Assembly (NCBI RefSeq): GCF_002157465.1
Contig: NZ_NHOC01000004.1
Location: 144,640 to 208,639 of the forward strand
DNA from: Butyricicoccus porcorum
Lineage (GTDB): Bacteria > Bacillota > Clostridia > Oscillospirales > Butyricicoccaceae
DNA: 64,000 bases
Direction of reading: 5' to 3'
The translations under genes and the position numbers were made by a program. The number at the start of each line of letters is the position of its first letter. The first letter of the stretch is position 1. Shown here in pieces: positions 26,217 to 34,935 of this stretch. The notes below the pieces were generated by a model. The model did not search any database and was not told the origin of the DNA. It saw nothing but the letters and a program-made list of their open reading frames with translations.

Positions 26217-27368
26217 TTAAAATGCCTGCCGTTTCATAAGCAGATATGCGAGCAAATCGCGGTAAATCGCAGAAATTCCCTTGCGCGCAACGTCTTCCGC
26301 TGCCACAATATCCCGACGGGCAATTTCCTCCTCTCCGCGCCGCAGCACGACCTCTCCCAGCTTTTCGCCCTGTTTCACCGGTGCCTGCACGCTGTTCTCC
26401 TGTATGATCTCCCGCTCAAGACCTTCCGCGCCCGCCTTTTCCATCAAAATCGGTGCGTCATCGGCGAGCTGTACGGATACAGACGACTGCATGCCCAGCT
26501 CAACCGGCACGCTGTCCAGCTTCTGCCCGTCCTCCAGAATATCTGCCATCGCATAATTGGCAAAGCCATAATTGAGCATCGCGGTGATGTCTGAATTGCG
26601 CGATTCCTTATCCGGTTCCCCCAGTACAACCGCAATCAACCGCATGCCGTCGCGCTCTGCAACAGCGGAAATACAGTATCCCGCTGTACTTGTATAGCCC
26701 GTCTTGAGCCCGATCATACCATCATACAACCGCAGCATTTTATTGGTATTGGCCAGACCAAATGCGCCGTCACGCACGGTATCCATCCAAATGGAAGTAT
26801 ACTCCAAAATCTTTTCATGGCGCAGAAGTTCGGCGGACATTTTGGCGAGATCAGCCGCCGTCGTGCGCGTCTCCTCCCCATCGGTATCCAATCCGTTCGG
26901 ATTGACAAACGTCGTACCCGTACAGCCCAGTTCCTTCGCGCGCTCATTCATCATGGAAACAAAAGTCTCCTCGCTGCCGCCCAGATGCTCTGCAACAGCA
27001 ACTGCCGCGTCATTTGCCGACGCGACTGCGATGGATTTGAGCATATCGTCCAGCGTCATTTGTTCGCCTTCCTTGAGGTAAATCTGCGAACCGCCCATCT
27101 CCGCCGCATGTGCCGACGCCGTTACAAGATCATCCAGCGATGCCTTTCCGCTGTCAACCGCCTCCATTGTCAGCAGCATCGTCATAATTTTTGTCACTGA
27201 TGCAGGTGGAAGCGCCTCGTCCGCATTCTGCTCGAACAGCACCTGCCCGTCTTCCGTCGTCAGGATCGCAGATTTTGCCTTGACTTCTCCCAACCCGGCA
27301 GCGGACGCCGGAACGGATACTGCCAAAAGGCAACACACCACGGCGCCAATCACACAGATTCGTTTCAT
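26217..27368 (-). CDS. D-alanyl-D-alanine carboxypeptidase (S11, DacF/PBP5-like)
   Basis: The exported low-molecular-weight PBP (383 aa from ATG 27368) trims the pentapeptide stem of peptidoglycan. It has a signal peptide (MKRICVIGAVVCCLLAVSVPASA), the three S11 motifs SVTK, SAN and KTG (in IGLKTGYTSTAG), and a C-terminal PBP5_C beta domain, followed by a probable amphipathic anchor. A GTG two codons earlier (27374) is 8 nt after GGAGAGG and may be the real start. The enzyme may act in vegetative wall or spore cortex. Confidence 0.93.
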   Translation of the reverse strand: MKRICVIGAVVCCLLAVSVPASAAGLGEVKAKSAILTTEDGQVLFEQNADEALPPASVTKIMTMLLTMEAVDSGKASLDDLVTASAHAAEMGGSQIYLKEGEQMTLDDMLKSIAVASANDAAVAVAEHLGGSEETFVSMMNERAKELGCTGTTFVNPNGLDTDGEETRTTAADLAKMSAELLRHEKILEYTSIWMDTVRDGAFGLANTNKMLRLYDGMIGLKTGYTSTAGYCISAVAERDGMRLIAVVLGEPDKESRNSDITAMLNYGFANYAMADILEDGQKLDSVPVELGMQSSVSVQLADDAPILMEKAGAEGLEREIIQENSVQAPVKQGEKLGEVVLRRGEEEIARRDIVAAEDVARKGISAIYRDLLAYLLMKRQAF

Positions 27369-27469
27369 CCTCACACACCAGTCCTCTCCGGCACAGCCCC
27401 TTCTGTCGCATCTTTGTCTTCCCCTCAACCATATGCGGCGCGGCGGCACGCCATGCCGATTTTGCGCGC

Positions 27470-27496
27470 AAAAAAGCCGCCTGCACCGCAGGCGGC
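27470..27496 (-). terminator. Terminator of HPr-like gene
   Basis: GCCGCCTGC/GCAGGCGGC stem (27476-27484, 27488-27496) with six T on the minus strand (27475..27470). Confidence 0.9.
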
Positions 27497-27528
27497 CCTC
27501 TGCTTCAGGCAGCATGTCTTACTTTTTC

Positions 27529-27774
27529 CTATCGTTCGACCATCATCGGGCGGAGATACCGCAAAAACGGCTCCGCACTATGTCTGTCTGTATAGATATC
27601 CACACGGATCGGCGAGGACAAATCCAACCCGAACAGTCCTACCATAGACTTTGCATCTGCTACATACCAGCCGGATACGAGGTCAATATCAAACGGCATG
27701 CGTGTTGCTGCCGCATTGAGCTCTGCCAGATCATCCAATCTGTCCAGACGAATCCGAACCTTAATCATCTGCAT
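27529..27774 (-). CDS. HPr-like small protein without phospho-histidine
   Basis: The 81-aa protein (MQMIKVRIRLDRLDDLAEL ...) has the HPr tail pattern VSGWYVADAKSMVGLFGLDLSSPIRVDI, including the Ser46 region (AKSMVGL). The catalytic His15 position is absent, so it cannot carry PTS phosphate; a Crh-like regulatory role is possible. GGGGGT precedes the ATG, with a terminator right behind the gene. The upstream in-frame extension runs through promoter-like AT-rich DNA and is not used. Confidence 0.75.
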   Translation of the reverse strand: MQMIKVRIRLDRLDDLAELNAAATRMPFDIDLVSGWYVADAKSMVGLFGLDLSSPIRVDIYTDRHSAEPFLRYLRPMMVER

Positions 27775-27890
27775 GTACCCCCCATTGTATCTCTTTGTAA
27801 AATTTATTATAATATTTTTGTTTGAAACAATCCATGCCTGGAACCAAAAGTTCACAGGGAGTTTACAGGCTTGATACACGGAGGACTATC

Positions 27891-29186
27891 ATGAAATTCT
27901 GCTTTGCCACGCTCGGCTGCAAGGTAAACCAGTTTGAAACGCAGGCGCTGGCGCAGCTCGCGCAGGCGCGCGGGCACACACTGGCACAATCCGGCGCTGA
28001 TGTGTGCATTTTAAATACCTGCACCGTTACATCATCCGGCGATCACAAAACCCTGCGCGCACTGCACAAAATGCAGCGGGATAATCCGGATGCCGTTGTC
28101 GCACTCTGCGGCTGCTTCGCGCAGACCGAACCGGAACGCGCGGCACAGCTGGACGGCGTAGACATTGTCTGCGGCACGGCAGACCGCGCCGCTGTGCTCA
28201 CGCTGTGTGAGCAGGCGGTGCAGAACCGAAAAAAAATCTGTACCGTATCGGATATCCGCCAGAAGCGCACCTTTGAGGCGCTGCCCGCAGGCGTCCTGCC
28301 CGGGCATACACGCGCTCTGCTCAAGATACAGGATGGCTGTGACAACTACTGCACCTATTGCATCATTCCGTATGCACGCGGGCATGTCCGCTCACTCCCT
28401 CTTGCGCAAGCTGTCGAACAGGCTCAGCGACTCGCGCAAAACGGCGTACGTGAAATCGTTGTGACCGGTATTGAAATCGCAAGCTATGGACGCGACCTGC
28501 CGGATCAGCCGGATTTAACTGCACTGACTGCAGCGCTCTGCCGCACTGTACCACAGGTACGCATCCGACTCGGCTCACTGGAGCCGCGTATGGTCACACA
28601 GGAATTTTGTGACACGCTATGCGGTTTCCCCAACCTCGCGCTGCATTTCCACCTGTCCTTGCAGTCCGGCTGTGACGCAACACTGAAGCGCATGCACCGG
28701 CGCTATACAACCGCCCAGTACCTCGCCTGTGTTGAGAACCTTCGGAAAGCATTTCCATCCAGTTCGATCACAACCGATGTGATTACCGGCTTTCCCGGAG
28801 AAACCGAACAGGAATTTGCACAGACAAAGCAGTTCCTATGCCGCTGTGGGTTTGCGGCTGTACATGTATTCCCCTATTCCGAACGCGCAGGTACGCCCGC
28901 CGCATCCATGCCGGATTCTGTGCCGCAGACGGTGCGCGCACAGCGCGCAGATGAGCTGCGCACCCTTGCGTTCGGACTGACCAGTGATTTTCTGCGCGAC
29001 TTTGTCGGAAAGACTGTTCCCGCCGTGCTGGAGCATGCTCGCGCAGACTGCCAGCCCGCACACAGCCGCTGGCATTTTGCCATTGAGCTCCCGCTCGGCT
29101 GCGGCAATCAGGGCGACGAAATCGATGTTGTCCTGACAGAGGTCTGCGGCAACAGCATGCGCGCCATACCGGCGAAAAAAGACTGA
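27891..29186 (+). CDS. mtaB: tRNA N6-threonylcarbamoyladenosine(37) methylthiotransferase MtaB
   Basis: The 431-aa radical-SAM enzyme converts t6A37 to ms2t6A37. N-terminal MTTase cysteines occur in TLGCKVNQFE, LNTCTVT and ALCGCF; the radical-SAM cluster is QDGCDNYCTYCIIPYARG (about residues 145-162); the C-terminal TRAM-like region is short. ACGGAGG precedes ATG 27891. MtaB is preferred over MiaB and RimO from the GCKVNQFE signature. Confidence 0.94.
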   Translation: MKFCFATLGCKVNQFETQALAQLAQARGHTLAQSGADVCILNTCTVTSSGDHKTLRALHKMQRDNPDAVVALCGCFAQTEPERAAQLDGVDIVCGTADRAAVLTLCEQAVQNRKKICTVSDIRQKRTFEALPAGVLPGHTRALLKIQDGCDNYCTYCIIPYARGHVRSLPLAQAVEQAQRLAQNGVREIVVTGIEIASYGRDLPDQPDLTALTAALCRTVPQVRIRLGSLEPRMVTQEFCDTLCGFPNLALHFHLSLQSGCDATLKRMHRRYTTAQYLACVENLRKAFPSSSITTDVITGFPGETEQEFAQTKQFLCRCGFAAVHVFPYSERAGTPAASMPDSVPQTVRAQRADELRTLAFGLTSDFLRDFVGKTVPAVLEHARADCQPAHSRWHFAIELPLGCGNQGDEIDVVLTEVCGNSMRAIPAKKD

Positions 29187-29594
29187 ATATCCATCAACCA
29201 GATATCTTCCGTTATTTTAAACCTAATGAACCTAGGCCTGTCTGGTTACGGTCTTTTGCATTTTTCACTTGGTATGCATAAGTATCTTATCAGACAATGT
29301 GCGCAAAGATCGGTGCAACTCCATCATCCGTTATCTTTGCAACATAAATCTTCTACAATTCATATCTTCAACTGGAAGTTACCGCCCATCTATTTTTTCG
29401 GCAAGGCATCACTTGCTGCGAACATATTCAGACTTATAATCCCCACATCTTTTCTGTTTTCCTGTCCTTTTACCGACATATCACATTTCTTCTTTGCTAT
29501 ATCAAAAAAGCATCGCTTATGCGATGCTTTTTCGACAAGTTGCCAGCTGGCAACAGCCTGCCAGCCGGGTTTATTCTGTGTGAGAACAAAGAGA
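29187..29594. other. Intergenic region between convergent mtaB and glgB
   Basis: About 400 nt with no credible gene. It holds a perfect 12-bp hairpin at 29505-29532 and a 16-bp perfect palindrome GTTGCCAGCTGGCAAC at 29539-29554. The rest is pyrimidine-rich. Confidence 0.6.
29505..29532. terminator. Bidirectional terminator (glgB)
   Basis: AAAAAGCATCGC (29505-29516) and GCGATGCTTTTT (29521-29532) form a perfect stem with a TTAT loop and T runs on both strands. Confidence 0.9.
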
Positions 29595-31553
29595 TCAGAA
29601 CTTAAATACTGCCACACCGTAAGCCGGGAGCGGATATTCAAACGAGAACGGCTGTCCGTCACATTCACTCTTTTCAGACTTGTAAATCTCCGGTGTCGTA
29701 TCGCCTGCACCGCCGATTTCCGGCGCATTTGTGCTCAGAATCTTGGTATAACGCTTTTTCTTCGGCACACCGACACGATAATCCGGACGGTCAACCGGAG
29801 TGAAGTTGACAACAAACAGCAGGTTATTGCGTTTCGACGGAGAATAACGAACAAAGCTGAAAATGCTGCGATCTCCATCGTTTGCATTGATCCACTGGAA
29901 GCCATCCCATGTGTCATCCATCGCATACAGCGCCGGATATTTCCGATACAGCGTCAACAGCTGGCTGACAAACTCCGACAAGCCCTGATGGCGCGGATCC
30001 TTCAGGCAATCCCAATCCAACTCACGCGCTTCGCTCCATTCGCGGCGCTGACCGAATTCCTGACCCATGAACAGCAGTTTTTTGCCCGGATGGCCGAGCA
30101 TGAATGCATATGCCGCCTTGAGGTTTGCAAATTTCTGATCCTCATTGCCCGGCATTTTCTCGATCATCGAACCCTTCAGGTGAACAACCTCGTCGTGCGA
30201 AATAACAAGGACATAGTTCTCGCTGTACGCATACGTCATCGAGAATGTCATCTTGTTGTGGTTGTACTTGCGGAAATACGGGTCACACTTCTGATATTCC
30301 AGGAAGTCATTCATCCAGCCCATGTTCCACTTGAGGTCGAAGCCAAGTCCACCGTCAACTGGGGAACCGGTGACCTGCGGCCATGCGGTGGATTCCTCCG
30401 CAATCATAACTGCACCTGGGCGGCGCTGATGTACGATGGAATTGAGGTGGCGGAAGAACTCAATTGCTTCCAGGTTCTTGTTCTCACCATACTGGTTTGC
30501 AATCCACTGTCCATCCTGCTTGCCGTAGTCGAGATACAGCATTGATGCAACGGCGTCAATGCGCAGACCGTCAACATGATATTCCGTCAGCCAATACAGT
30601 GCATTGGCAATCAGGAAGTTCTTGATTTCATTGCGCCCGTAATCAAAAATCTTAGTACCCCAGTCCGGGTGTTCGCCCTTCTTCGGGTCGCCATATTCAT
30701 ACAGCGGATAACCGTCGAAATTGGCAAGGCCGTGCTCATCGCGCGGGAAATGTGCCGGAACCCAGTCGAGAATGACACCGATTTTATTCTTGTGTAAGTA
30801 GTTGACAAAGTACATGAAATCTTTCGGTGTACCATAGCGGGAGGTCGGCGCATAATAGCCGGTAACCTGATAGCCCCAGGAGCCATCGAACGGATGCTCG
30901 GCAACACCGATCAGCTCGACATGGGTATAGCCCATTTTTTTGAGATAGGCGACCAGCTCAGGTGCCAGCTCACGGAAATTGTAATATCCCGGGTCATCCT
31001 CATCCTTCGGCTCATGCTTCTTCCAGGAGCCCGGATGAAGTTCATAAATCGCCATCGGTTCCTTCTTGAACTGGAAGGTCTTGAGCGCTTCCATCCAGCG
31101 GGTATCTGCCCACTTGAAGCCATCAATCGAGGCAACCTTGGAAGCCGTACCCGGACGCAGTTCTGCGCTGAAGCCATACGGATCGGATTTCAGGACAGTT
31201 TTGCCTTCCTGCCCGGTAACAGCGTATTTATACAGGTCACCTTCCTGCATGCCCGGCACGAAGATTTCATAAATGCCGAGCGGCTCAAGTCGTTCCATCG
31301 GGGTTGCCTCCGGATCCCAGCCGTTGAAATCACCGGTCAGGCAGACACTTTTCGCATTTGGTGCCCAGACAGCAAAATAAACGCCCTTCTCGCCATCCTT
31401 TTCCGCGGCATGTGCGCCCATTTTTTTATAAATTTCATAATGAACGCCCTGGCCGAACAGATACTGGTCAAATTCCGTGATAAATGGAACCTGTGCAGCC
31501 GGCTGTTCTGCCTTCTGTACCGAGCGCTTTCTCGTACTCTTTTTCTTCTCCAT
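29595..31553 (-). CDS. glgB: 1,4-alpha-glucan branching enzyme
   Basis: The 652-aa GH13 enzyme adds alpha-1,6 branches to glycogen. The CBM48 domain (about 50-140: YFAVWAPNAKSVCLTGDFNGWD) precedes the TIM barrel with HVELIGVAEHPFDGSWGYQ, catalytic Asp in GLRIDAVASMLY, Glu in MIAEESTAW and the VISHDEVVHLKGSM motif. A C-terminal beta domain follows. AGGAGAG is 8 nt before ATG 31553. No other glg genes lie next to it, so its operon partner genes are elsewhere. Confidence 0.95.
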   Translation of the reverse strand: MEKKKSTRKRSVQKAEQPAAQVPFITEFDQYLFGQGVHYEIYKKMGAHAAEKDGEKGVYFAVWAPNAKSVCLTGDFNGWDPEATPMERLEPLGIYEIFVPGMQEGDLYKYAVTGQEGKTVLKSDPYGFSAELRPGTASKVASIDGFKWADTRWMEALKTFQFKKEPMAIYELHPGSWKKHEPKDEDDPGYYNFRELAPELVAYLKKMGYTHVELIGVAEHPFDGSWGYQVTGYYAPTSRYGTPKDFMYFVNYLHKNKIGVILDWVPAHFPRDEHGLANFDGYPLYEYGDPKKGEHPDWGTKIFDYGRNEIKNFLIANALYWLTEYHVDGLRIDAVASMLYLDYGKQDGQWIANQYGENKNLEAIEFFRHLNSIVHQRRPGAVMIAEESTAWPQVTGSPVDGGLGFDLKWNMGWMNDFLEYQKCDPYFRKYNHNKMTFSMTYAYSENYVLVISHDEVVHLKGSMIEKMPGNEDQKFANLKAAYAFMLGHPGKKLLFMGQEFGQRREWSEARELDWDCLKDPRHQGLSEFVSQLLTLYRKYPALYAMDDTWDGFQWINANDGDRSIFSFVRYSPSKRNNLLFVVNFTPVDRPDYRVGVPKKKRYTKILSTNAPEIGGAGDTTPEIYKSEKSECDGQPFSFEYPLPAYGVAVFKF

Positions 31554-31838
31554 GTGACATTCTCTCCTTATTATCAATTGCCTGCGTTCTGCTAAAGCCC
31601 TCAGTTTTTATCTACAGAACGCGGAAGGTCGATTCACACCGTTTGCTATATTATAATATGTTTCCGCGCATTTGTAAATTATAAACAAAGTATTTTCTCA
31701 AATTACCCGAAAACTCATACACATTTTCTCATAAGTGTGGAAAAAAACCGGTCGAATCAAAAAAGTTCTTCCATTCCTCTGTTCTTTTTTCCAGAAAAAG
31801 TGTATGCTAAAGAAAGCAAAAAAGCAGGAAGGGATCAC

Positions 31839-32273
31839 ATGGACAAAATATTTTCCTATCAACACCGCATACAGTATTATGAAACCGATGGTATGCGCAT
31901 CGTACATCACTCCAATTATATCCGCTGGATGGAGGAAGCTCGTACCGCAATGATGGAGCAGCTCGGCTATGGCTATGACCGGATGGAACATGATGGCATT
32001 TCCATCCCTGTGCTGTCTGTCAGCTGTGACTATAAAGAAATGATGCACTTTGGACAGACCTGCCGCATCGAGGTGCGCGTGACAGCAGTCTCACAGGTGC
32101 GCATGGCGGTTGCCTATGAATTCTATGATGTCAAAACCGGGCATCTGTGTGGGATCGGCACAACGAGCCACTGCTTTGTCGGACAAAACGGACGTCCGGT
32201 ATCGCTCAAAAAGAAGCTGCCGGACATTTATGAGCTGTTTTGCAGCACACTCTATACACCGGATGAAGCATAA
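31839..32273 (+). CDS. Acyl-CoA thioesterase (YbgC/FadM hotdog family)
   Basis: The 144-aa protein has the hotdog motif ETDGMRIVHHSNYIRWMEEART, in which Asp is the catalytic residue of the 4HBT/YbgC type and the helix lies over the sheet. It hydrolyses acyl-CoA or acyl-ACP; substrate unknown. AGGAAGGG precedes ATG 31839, with a TATGCT -10 box at 31803-31808. Its original terminator was split by the mobile element that begins 19 nt after the stop. Confidence 0.9.
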   Translation: MDKIFSYQHRIQYYETDGMRIVHHSNYIRWMEEARTAMMEQLGYGYDRMEHDGISIPVLSVSCDYKEMMHFGQTCRIEVRVTAVSQVRMAVAYEFYDVKTGHLCGIGTTSHCFVGQNGRPVSLKKKLPDIYELFCSTLYTPDEA

Positions 32274-32280
32274 AAAAAGT

Positions 32281-32310
32281 CCTGAATCGGTTGGCTTAAC
32301 AGTGATAAGG
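32281..32310. mobile_element. attL of the integrative element
   Basis: The host half-site CCTGAATCGG (32281-32290) is joined to core TT (32291-32292) and then the element arm GGCTTAACAGTGATAAGG (32293-32310). The same parts occur mirror-wise at attR. Confidence 0.85.
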
Positions 32311-32334
32311 AACTAAATCGCTTATCAACTGTTA
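32296..32334. repeat. Inverted repeat at the left element end
   Basis: TTAACAGTGATAAG (32296-32309) and CTTATCAACTGTTA (32321-32334) are nearly perfect inverted copies. Only one copy exists at the right end, so it may be an accessory recombinase site or regulator site. Confidence 0.6.
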
Positions 32335-32358
32335 GCTGACGGTTTTCGGGTGCATACG

Positions 32359-32403
32359 AAACTCCCGTCTGATTCCTAACAGGAATTAGGCAGGAGTTTT
32401 TCT
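32359..32403 (+). terminator. Inward terminator at left element end
   Basis: AAACTCC (32359-32365) pairs with GGAGTTT (32393-32399), around inner ATTCCT/AGGAAT (32372-32377 and 32381-32386), followed by TTTTC. It would stop readthrough from the thioesterase gene and also lies ahead of the DUF6061-like gene. Confidence 0.75.
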
Positions 32404-32435
32404 TGTTAACAGAGCTTATATTGGAGGATAGCATT

Positions 32436-32687
32436 ATGAAAACATTACTTTCTTGTGAATTTAACATGGATACCGGCTGCGTTGAACTAAGATATTCTGA
32501 CGGCAGCATGATTTCCATTAACTGCACCGATGTTGAGGCTGAGGTTGCGAATAGCCGTTTCCAGCGTTCTGAACTGGATTGGCTTATTTACAACGACCCG
32601 CTGTCCTATGCGGAATTGATTTTGAATGGTGATCCAGAAAAATACTTACGAATCGTCACGGAGATACCACAGTCAGATTTCGATTGA
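32436..32687 (+). CDS. DUF6061-like small protein
   Basis: The 83-aa protein (MKTLLSCEFNMDTGCVELRYSDG..., SELDWLIYNDPLSYAELILNGDPEKYL) resembles a small family often seen in gut Clostridia mobile elements (I recall it as DUF6061). TTGGAGGAT is 7 nt before ATG 32436. Function unknown. A shared terminator with the next convergent gene follows. Confidence 0.75.
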   Translation: MKTLLSCEFNMDTGCVELRYSDGSMISINCTDVEAEVANSRFQRSELDWLIYNDPLSYAELILNGDPEKYLRIVTEIPQSDFD

Positions 32688-32692
32688 TAAGC

Positions 32693-32740
32693 AAAACCGC
32701 CAGAGGCACATCCATGCGATGCTGCTTCTGGCGGTTTTTT
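32693..32740. terminator. Shared terminator of convergent genes
   Basis: AAAACCGCCAGA (32693-32704) and TCTGGCGGTTTT (32727-32738), perfect 12-bp stem, T run after on plus. Confidence 0.9.
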
Positions 32741-33050
32741 ACATTTTGTCAATCAAAGCAAACACTACGGCTTGTTGCTCTTCACTTAATCTCGACCATC
32801 GTTTCAAGAGCTCCCTTTGTGAATCGGTTAAAGAAACCGGTGAATCTTCTTCTGCAAATAGCTGAGAAAGCGTGATGCCAAAAGCCATGCAGATTTTTTC
32901 CAACGACGGAATAGTGGGAACCATATTCTTGCGGTACCACGAGGAGATCGTAGACTGCGGCAAACCAGAGCGTTCTGCAAGCTGATACTCCGTCCAGCCC
33001 CGATCCTCTCGATATGTGGTTATGGCAGAGAGAATATCTTTCACCTGCAT
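32739..33050 (-). CDS. XRE-family helix-turn-helix regulator
   Basis: The 103-aa protein has an N-terminal HTH (TEYQLAERSGLPQSTISSWYRKN, about residues 20-45) and a C-terminal helix that could mediate dimerisation (DSQRELLKRWSRLSEEQQAVVFALID). AAAGGGG is next to ATG 33050. It probably represses a promoter in the element; the target is not evident. The stop lies in the shared terminator. Confidence 0.85.
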   Translation of the reverse strand: MQVKDILSAITTYREDRGWTEYQLAERSGLPQSTISSWYRKNMVPTIPSLEKICMAFGITLSQLFAEEDSPVSLTDSQRELLKRWSRLSEEQQAVVFALIDKM

Positions 33051-33161
33051 CACCCCTTTGCTTGTGTTTTTCGTAAATTATACTTTTATTTGTCGTTGCC
33101 TTTTAATAATTCTAATCGTATAATTTTAACGATATACACAAGCAAAAGGAGAATGATTTCA

Positions 33162-33317
33162 GTGAGACAGAAGAGCTGCTTCTTTATTGGGCATAGAGAA
33201 ACATCGGAAGAAATTTACCCAGTGCTATGCGCCGTTGTTGAGGAGCATATAGTCCGCTACGGTGTTACTGAATTTATTGTTGGTCGTTATGGATGTTTTG
33301 ACGGTCTTGCCGCATAA
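33162..33317 (+). pseudogene. N-terminal remnant of SLOG-family protein
   Basis: The frame reads VRQKSCFFIGHRETSEEI... GVTEFIVGRYGCFDGLAA and stops at 33317. It matches the start of SLOG/DUF1273-type nucleotide-sensing proteins, which normally continue for another 100 or so residues. AAAGGAG is 10 nt before GTG 33162 (also ATG 33153). The gene is truncated by loss of DNA, not by a simple nonsense mutation that leaves a tail: no matching downstream part follows. Confidence 0.65.
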
Positions 33318-33425
33318 TGATTTATAAGAAAAAGTCATTACTTTTATTTGGTTTTTTATCTTGCGAAAAGTAATGACTTTGTGTTAAAATTAAATCGACA
33401 TATTTTGCCGAAAAGAGGTGGTTTT

Positions 33426-33629
33426 GTGGCGAAAAAGAGGTCCGCTTCTACCGTGACGCCGGATTATGAAGCAATTACATCATTTCAAAAAGGCCAGGCT
33501 TCACGCATTTTTAAGGAAGTGAACGAGCAGGACAAAGTTTTGATTGTCAGCAAGCAAAACAAGCCGCAGAACGTCGTTATCTCATACGAACGGTATAAGA
33601 GACTCAGGGAAGAGGGAGCAGATATATGA
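33426..33629 (+). CDS. Phd/YefM-like small protein upstream of hsdM remnant
   Basis: The 67-aa protein (start GTG 33426; AGAGGTGG 6 nt upstream) has a Phd-type fold pattern: ASRIFKEVNEQDKVLIVSKQNKPQNVVISYERYKRL. Phd-like proteins bind DNA and often regulate toxin genes; some type I restriction loci start with such a gene. It overlaps the next gene by 4 nt. There is no toxin gene alongside, so I read it as part of a former restriction locus. Confidence 0.7.
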   Translation: MAKKRSASTVTPDYEAITSFQKGQASRIFKEVNEQDKVLIVSKQNKPQNVVISYERYKRLREEGADI

Positions 33630-34285
33630 ACATCAATGAACAAGCCAATTTTATATGGAGCATAGCCGATTTGCTGCGTGGCGATTTCAAACAGAGCGAA
33701 TACGGCAAGGTGATTCTGCCCTTTACTGTGCTGCGTCGCTTTGACTGTGTACTTGCACCTTCCAAGGCAAAAATTTTGGAGACTAATAAGACTTTGACGG
33801 TCAGCAACAAGCGCCCTATCTTTAAGCGCATGACTGGCCATGATTACTATAATGTCAGCCAGTTCGATTTCGAAAAGCTGATGGATGACAGCAATGCTAT
33901 CGAAGCTAATCTGCGGGATTACATCAATGGCTTTTCCGAAGATGTCCGTGAAATCATGGATAACTTTGAAATTTTCGGGGTAATAGATCGTCTATCAAGG
34001 GCAAATCTGCTTTATCTGGTTGTACAGCGTTTTGCGGAGATTGATATGAGCGACACCCAGATTGACAATCTGGAAATGGGATATATGTTCGAGGAATTGA
34101 TCCGGCGATTTTCTGAGCAGTCCAATGAAACCGCTGGCGAACACTTCACGCCCCGTGAGGTAATCGAACTGATGGTAGAAGTGTTGCTCGATCCTGACAT
34201 GGATGAAATTGCAAATACCGACGGAAAGGTCATCACCATTCTGGAAATTAAGACTCGCTATTTGATACAAAGAAATGCGGCATAG
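33626..34285 (+). pseudogene. Truncated type I restriction-modification methylase (HsdM N-terminus)
   Basis: The 219-aa frame matches HsdM_N (MNINEQANFIWSIADLLRGDFKQSEYGKVILPFTVLRRFDC) up to AGEHFTPREVIELMVEVLLDP, just before the SAM-binding DPACGTGGM motif, which is absent. The last 13 residues (EIKTRYLIQRNAA) are foreign, probably the tail of another gene brought in by a deletion. hsdS and hsdR are gone. A non-functional methylase is expected. Confidence 0.85.
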
Positions 34286-34353
34286 GCACAGGGGTGTCGG
34301 AGTGTCGTTTAGGGTGTCGGTTTTGTGACCGGCTTTTTTTTATGCTCAGAAGT

Positions 34354-34389
34354 GTTTATAAATTATTTACATCAGGAAAATTTATAAAC
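34354..34389. repeat. Perfect 11-bp inverted repeat upstream of XRE operon
   Basis: GTTTATAAATT (34354-34364) and AATTTATAAAC (34379-34389), 14-nt spacer, just ahead of the promoter; a likely operator. Confidence 0.65.
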
Positions 34390-34391
34390 GA

Positions 34392-34420
34392 TTGACAAAT
34401 TTATTGTCAATGCATATTAT
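34392..34420 (+). promoter_or_regulatory. Promoter with overlapping operator for the three-gene operon
   Basis: TTGACA (34392-34397) and TATTAT (34415-34420), 17-nt spacer. TTGACA is also one arm of an inverted repeat with TGTCAA (34405-34410), placing an operator in the promoter, as in self-repressing XRE genes. Confidence 0.8.
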
Positions 34421-34441
34421 ATAAACAGGAGGTGCATGACG

Positions 34442-34930
34442 ATGGACGAAATTCAAAGAATGCAAGATAACCTTCTGCTCATTCGTAGGGCGGTTGGCTG
34501 GAGCGCCGAAGAGTTCGGTAACCAGATTGGAGTTACAAGACAAACCATAAACAATATTGAGAACGGTCGAAATAAATTAACAAAAACGCAGTATATTGCT
34601 ATGCGTAGTGTTCTGGATGCAGAAATCGCCAGATGCCCCGAAGAAACAGATATGCTTCGCACAATGCTGGATGTTTTTGTAGACCATCCAGATAAGTATA
34701 AGGAAGAAGATAGAAATAGTCTGCTGGATAAGGCAAACTTGGTCACACCTTCTATTCTTGCAGGTACGGCATCGAGAAAGGCTGTATCGAAAGAGTGGAT
34801 GCAAGCAGCCACCGGCCTTGGAATAGCAGCTGCTGTTGCAGGCGGGCCTATGGGAGTTGTCGGCGGTCTGATGGGTGCTTGGCTTATGAAAGTAGTAAGC
34901 GGTACAGACAGGAAGGATAAAAAAGGGTGA
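34442..34930 (+). CDS. XRE-family regulator with glycine-rich membrane tail
   Basis: The protein of about 162 aa has an N-terminal HTH (AEEFGNQIGVTRQTINNIENGRN, residues about 20-45), a linker with acidic helices, and a C-terminal hydrophobic Gly-zipper stretch (GLGIAAAVAGGPMGVVGGLMGAWLM). ATG 34442 is 9 nt after AGGAGG; ATG 34436 is also in frame. The membrane tail in a regulator is unusual and suggests control by, or contact with, the membrane protein encoded next (5-nt gap). It is probably autoregulated through the palindromes upstream. Confidence 0.8.
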   Translation: MDEIQRMQDNLLLIRRAVGWSAEEFGNQIGVTRQTINNIENGRNKLTKTQYIAMRSVLDAEIARCPEETDMLRTMLDVFVDHPDKYKEEDRNSLLDKANLVTPSILAGTASRKAVSKEWMQAATGLGIAAAVAGGPMGVVGGLMGAWLMKVVSGTDRKDKKG

Positions 34931-34935
34931 GCTGA

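Noticed and set aside
29226-30545. 439-codon plus-strand frame antisense to glgB
   Set aside because: Shadow of the branching enzyme gene; no ribosome site and no domain pattern.
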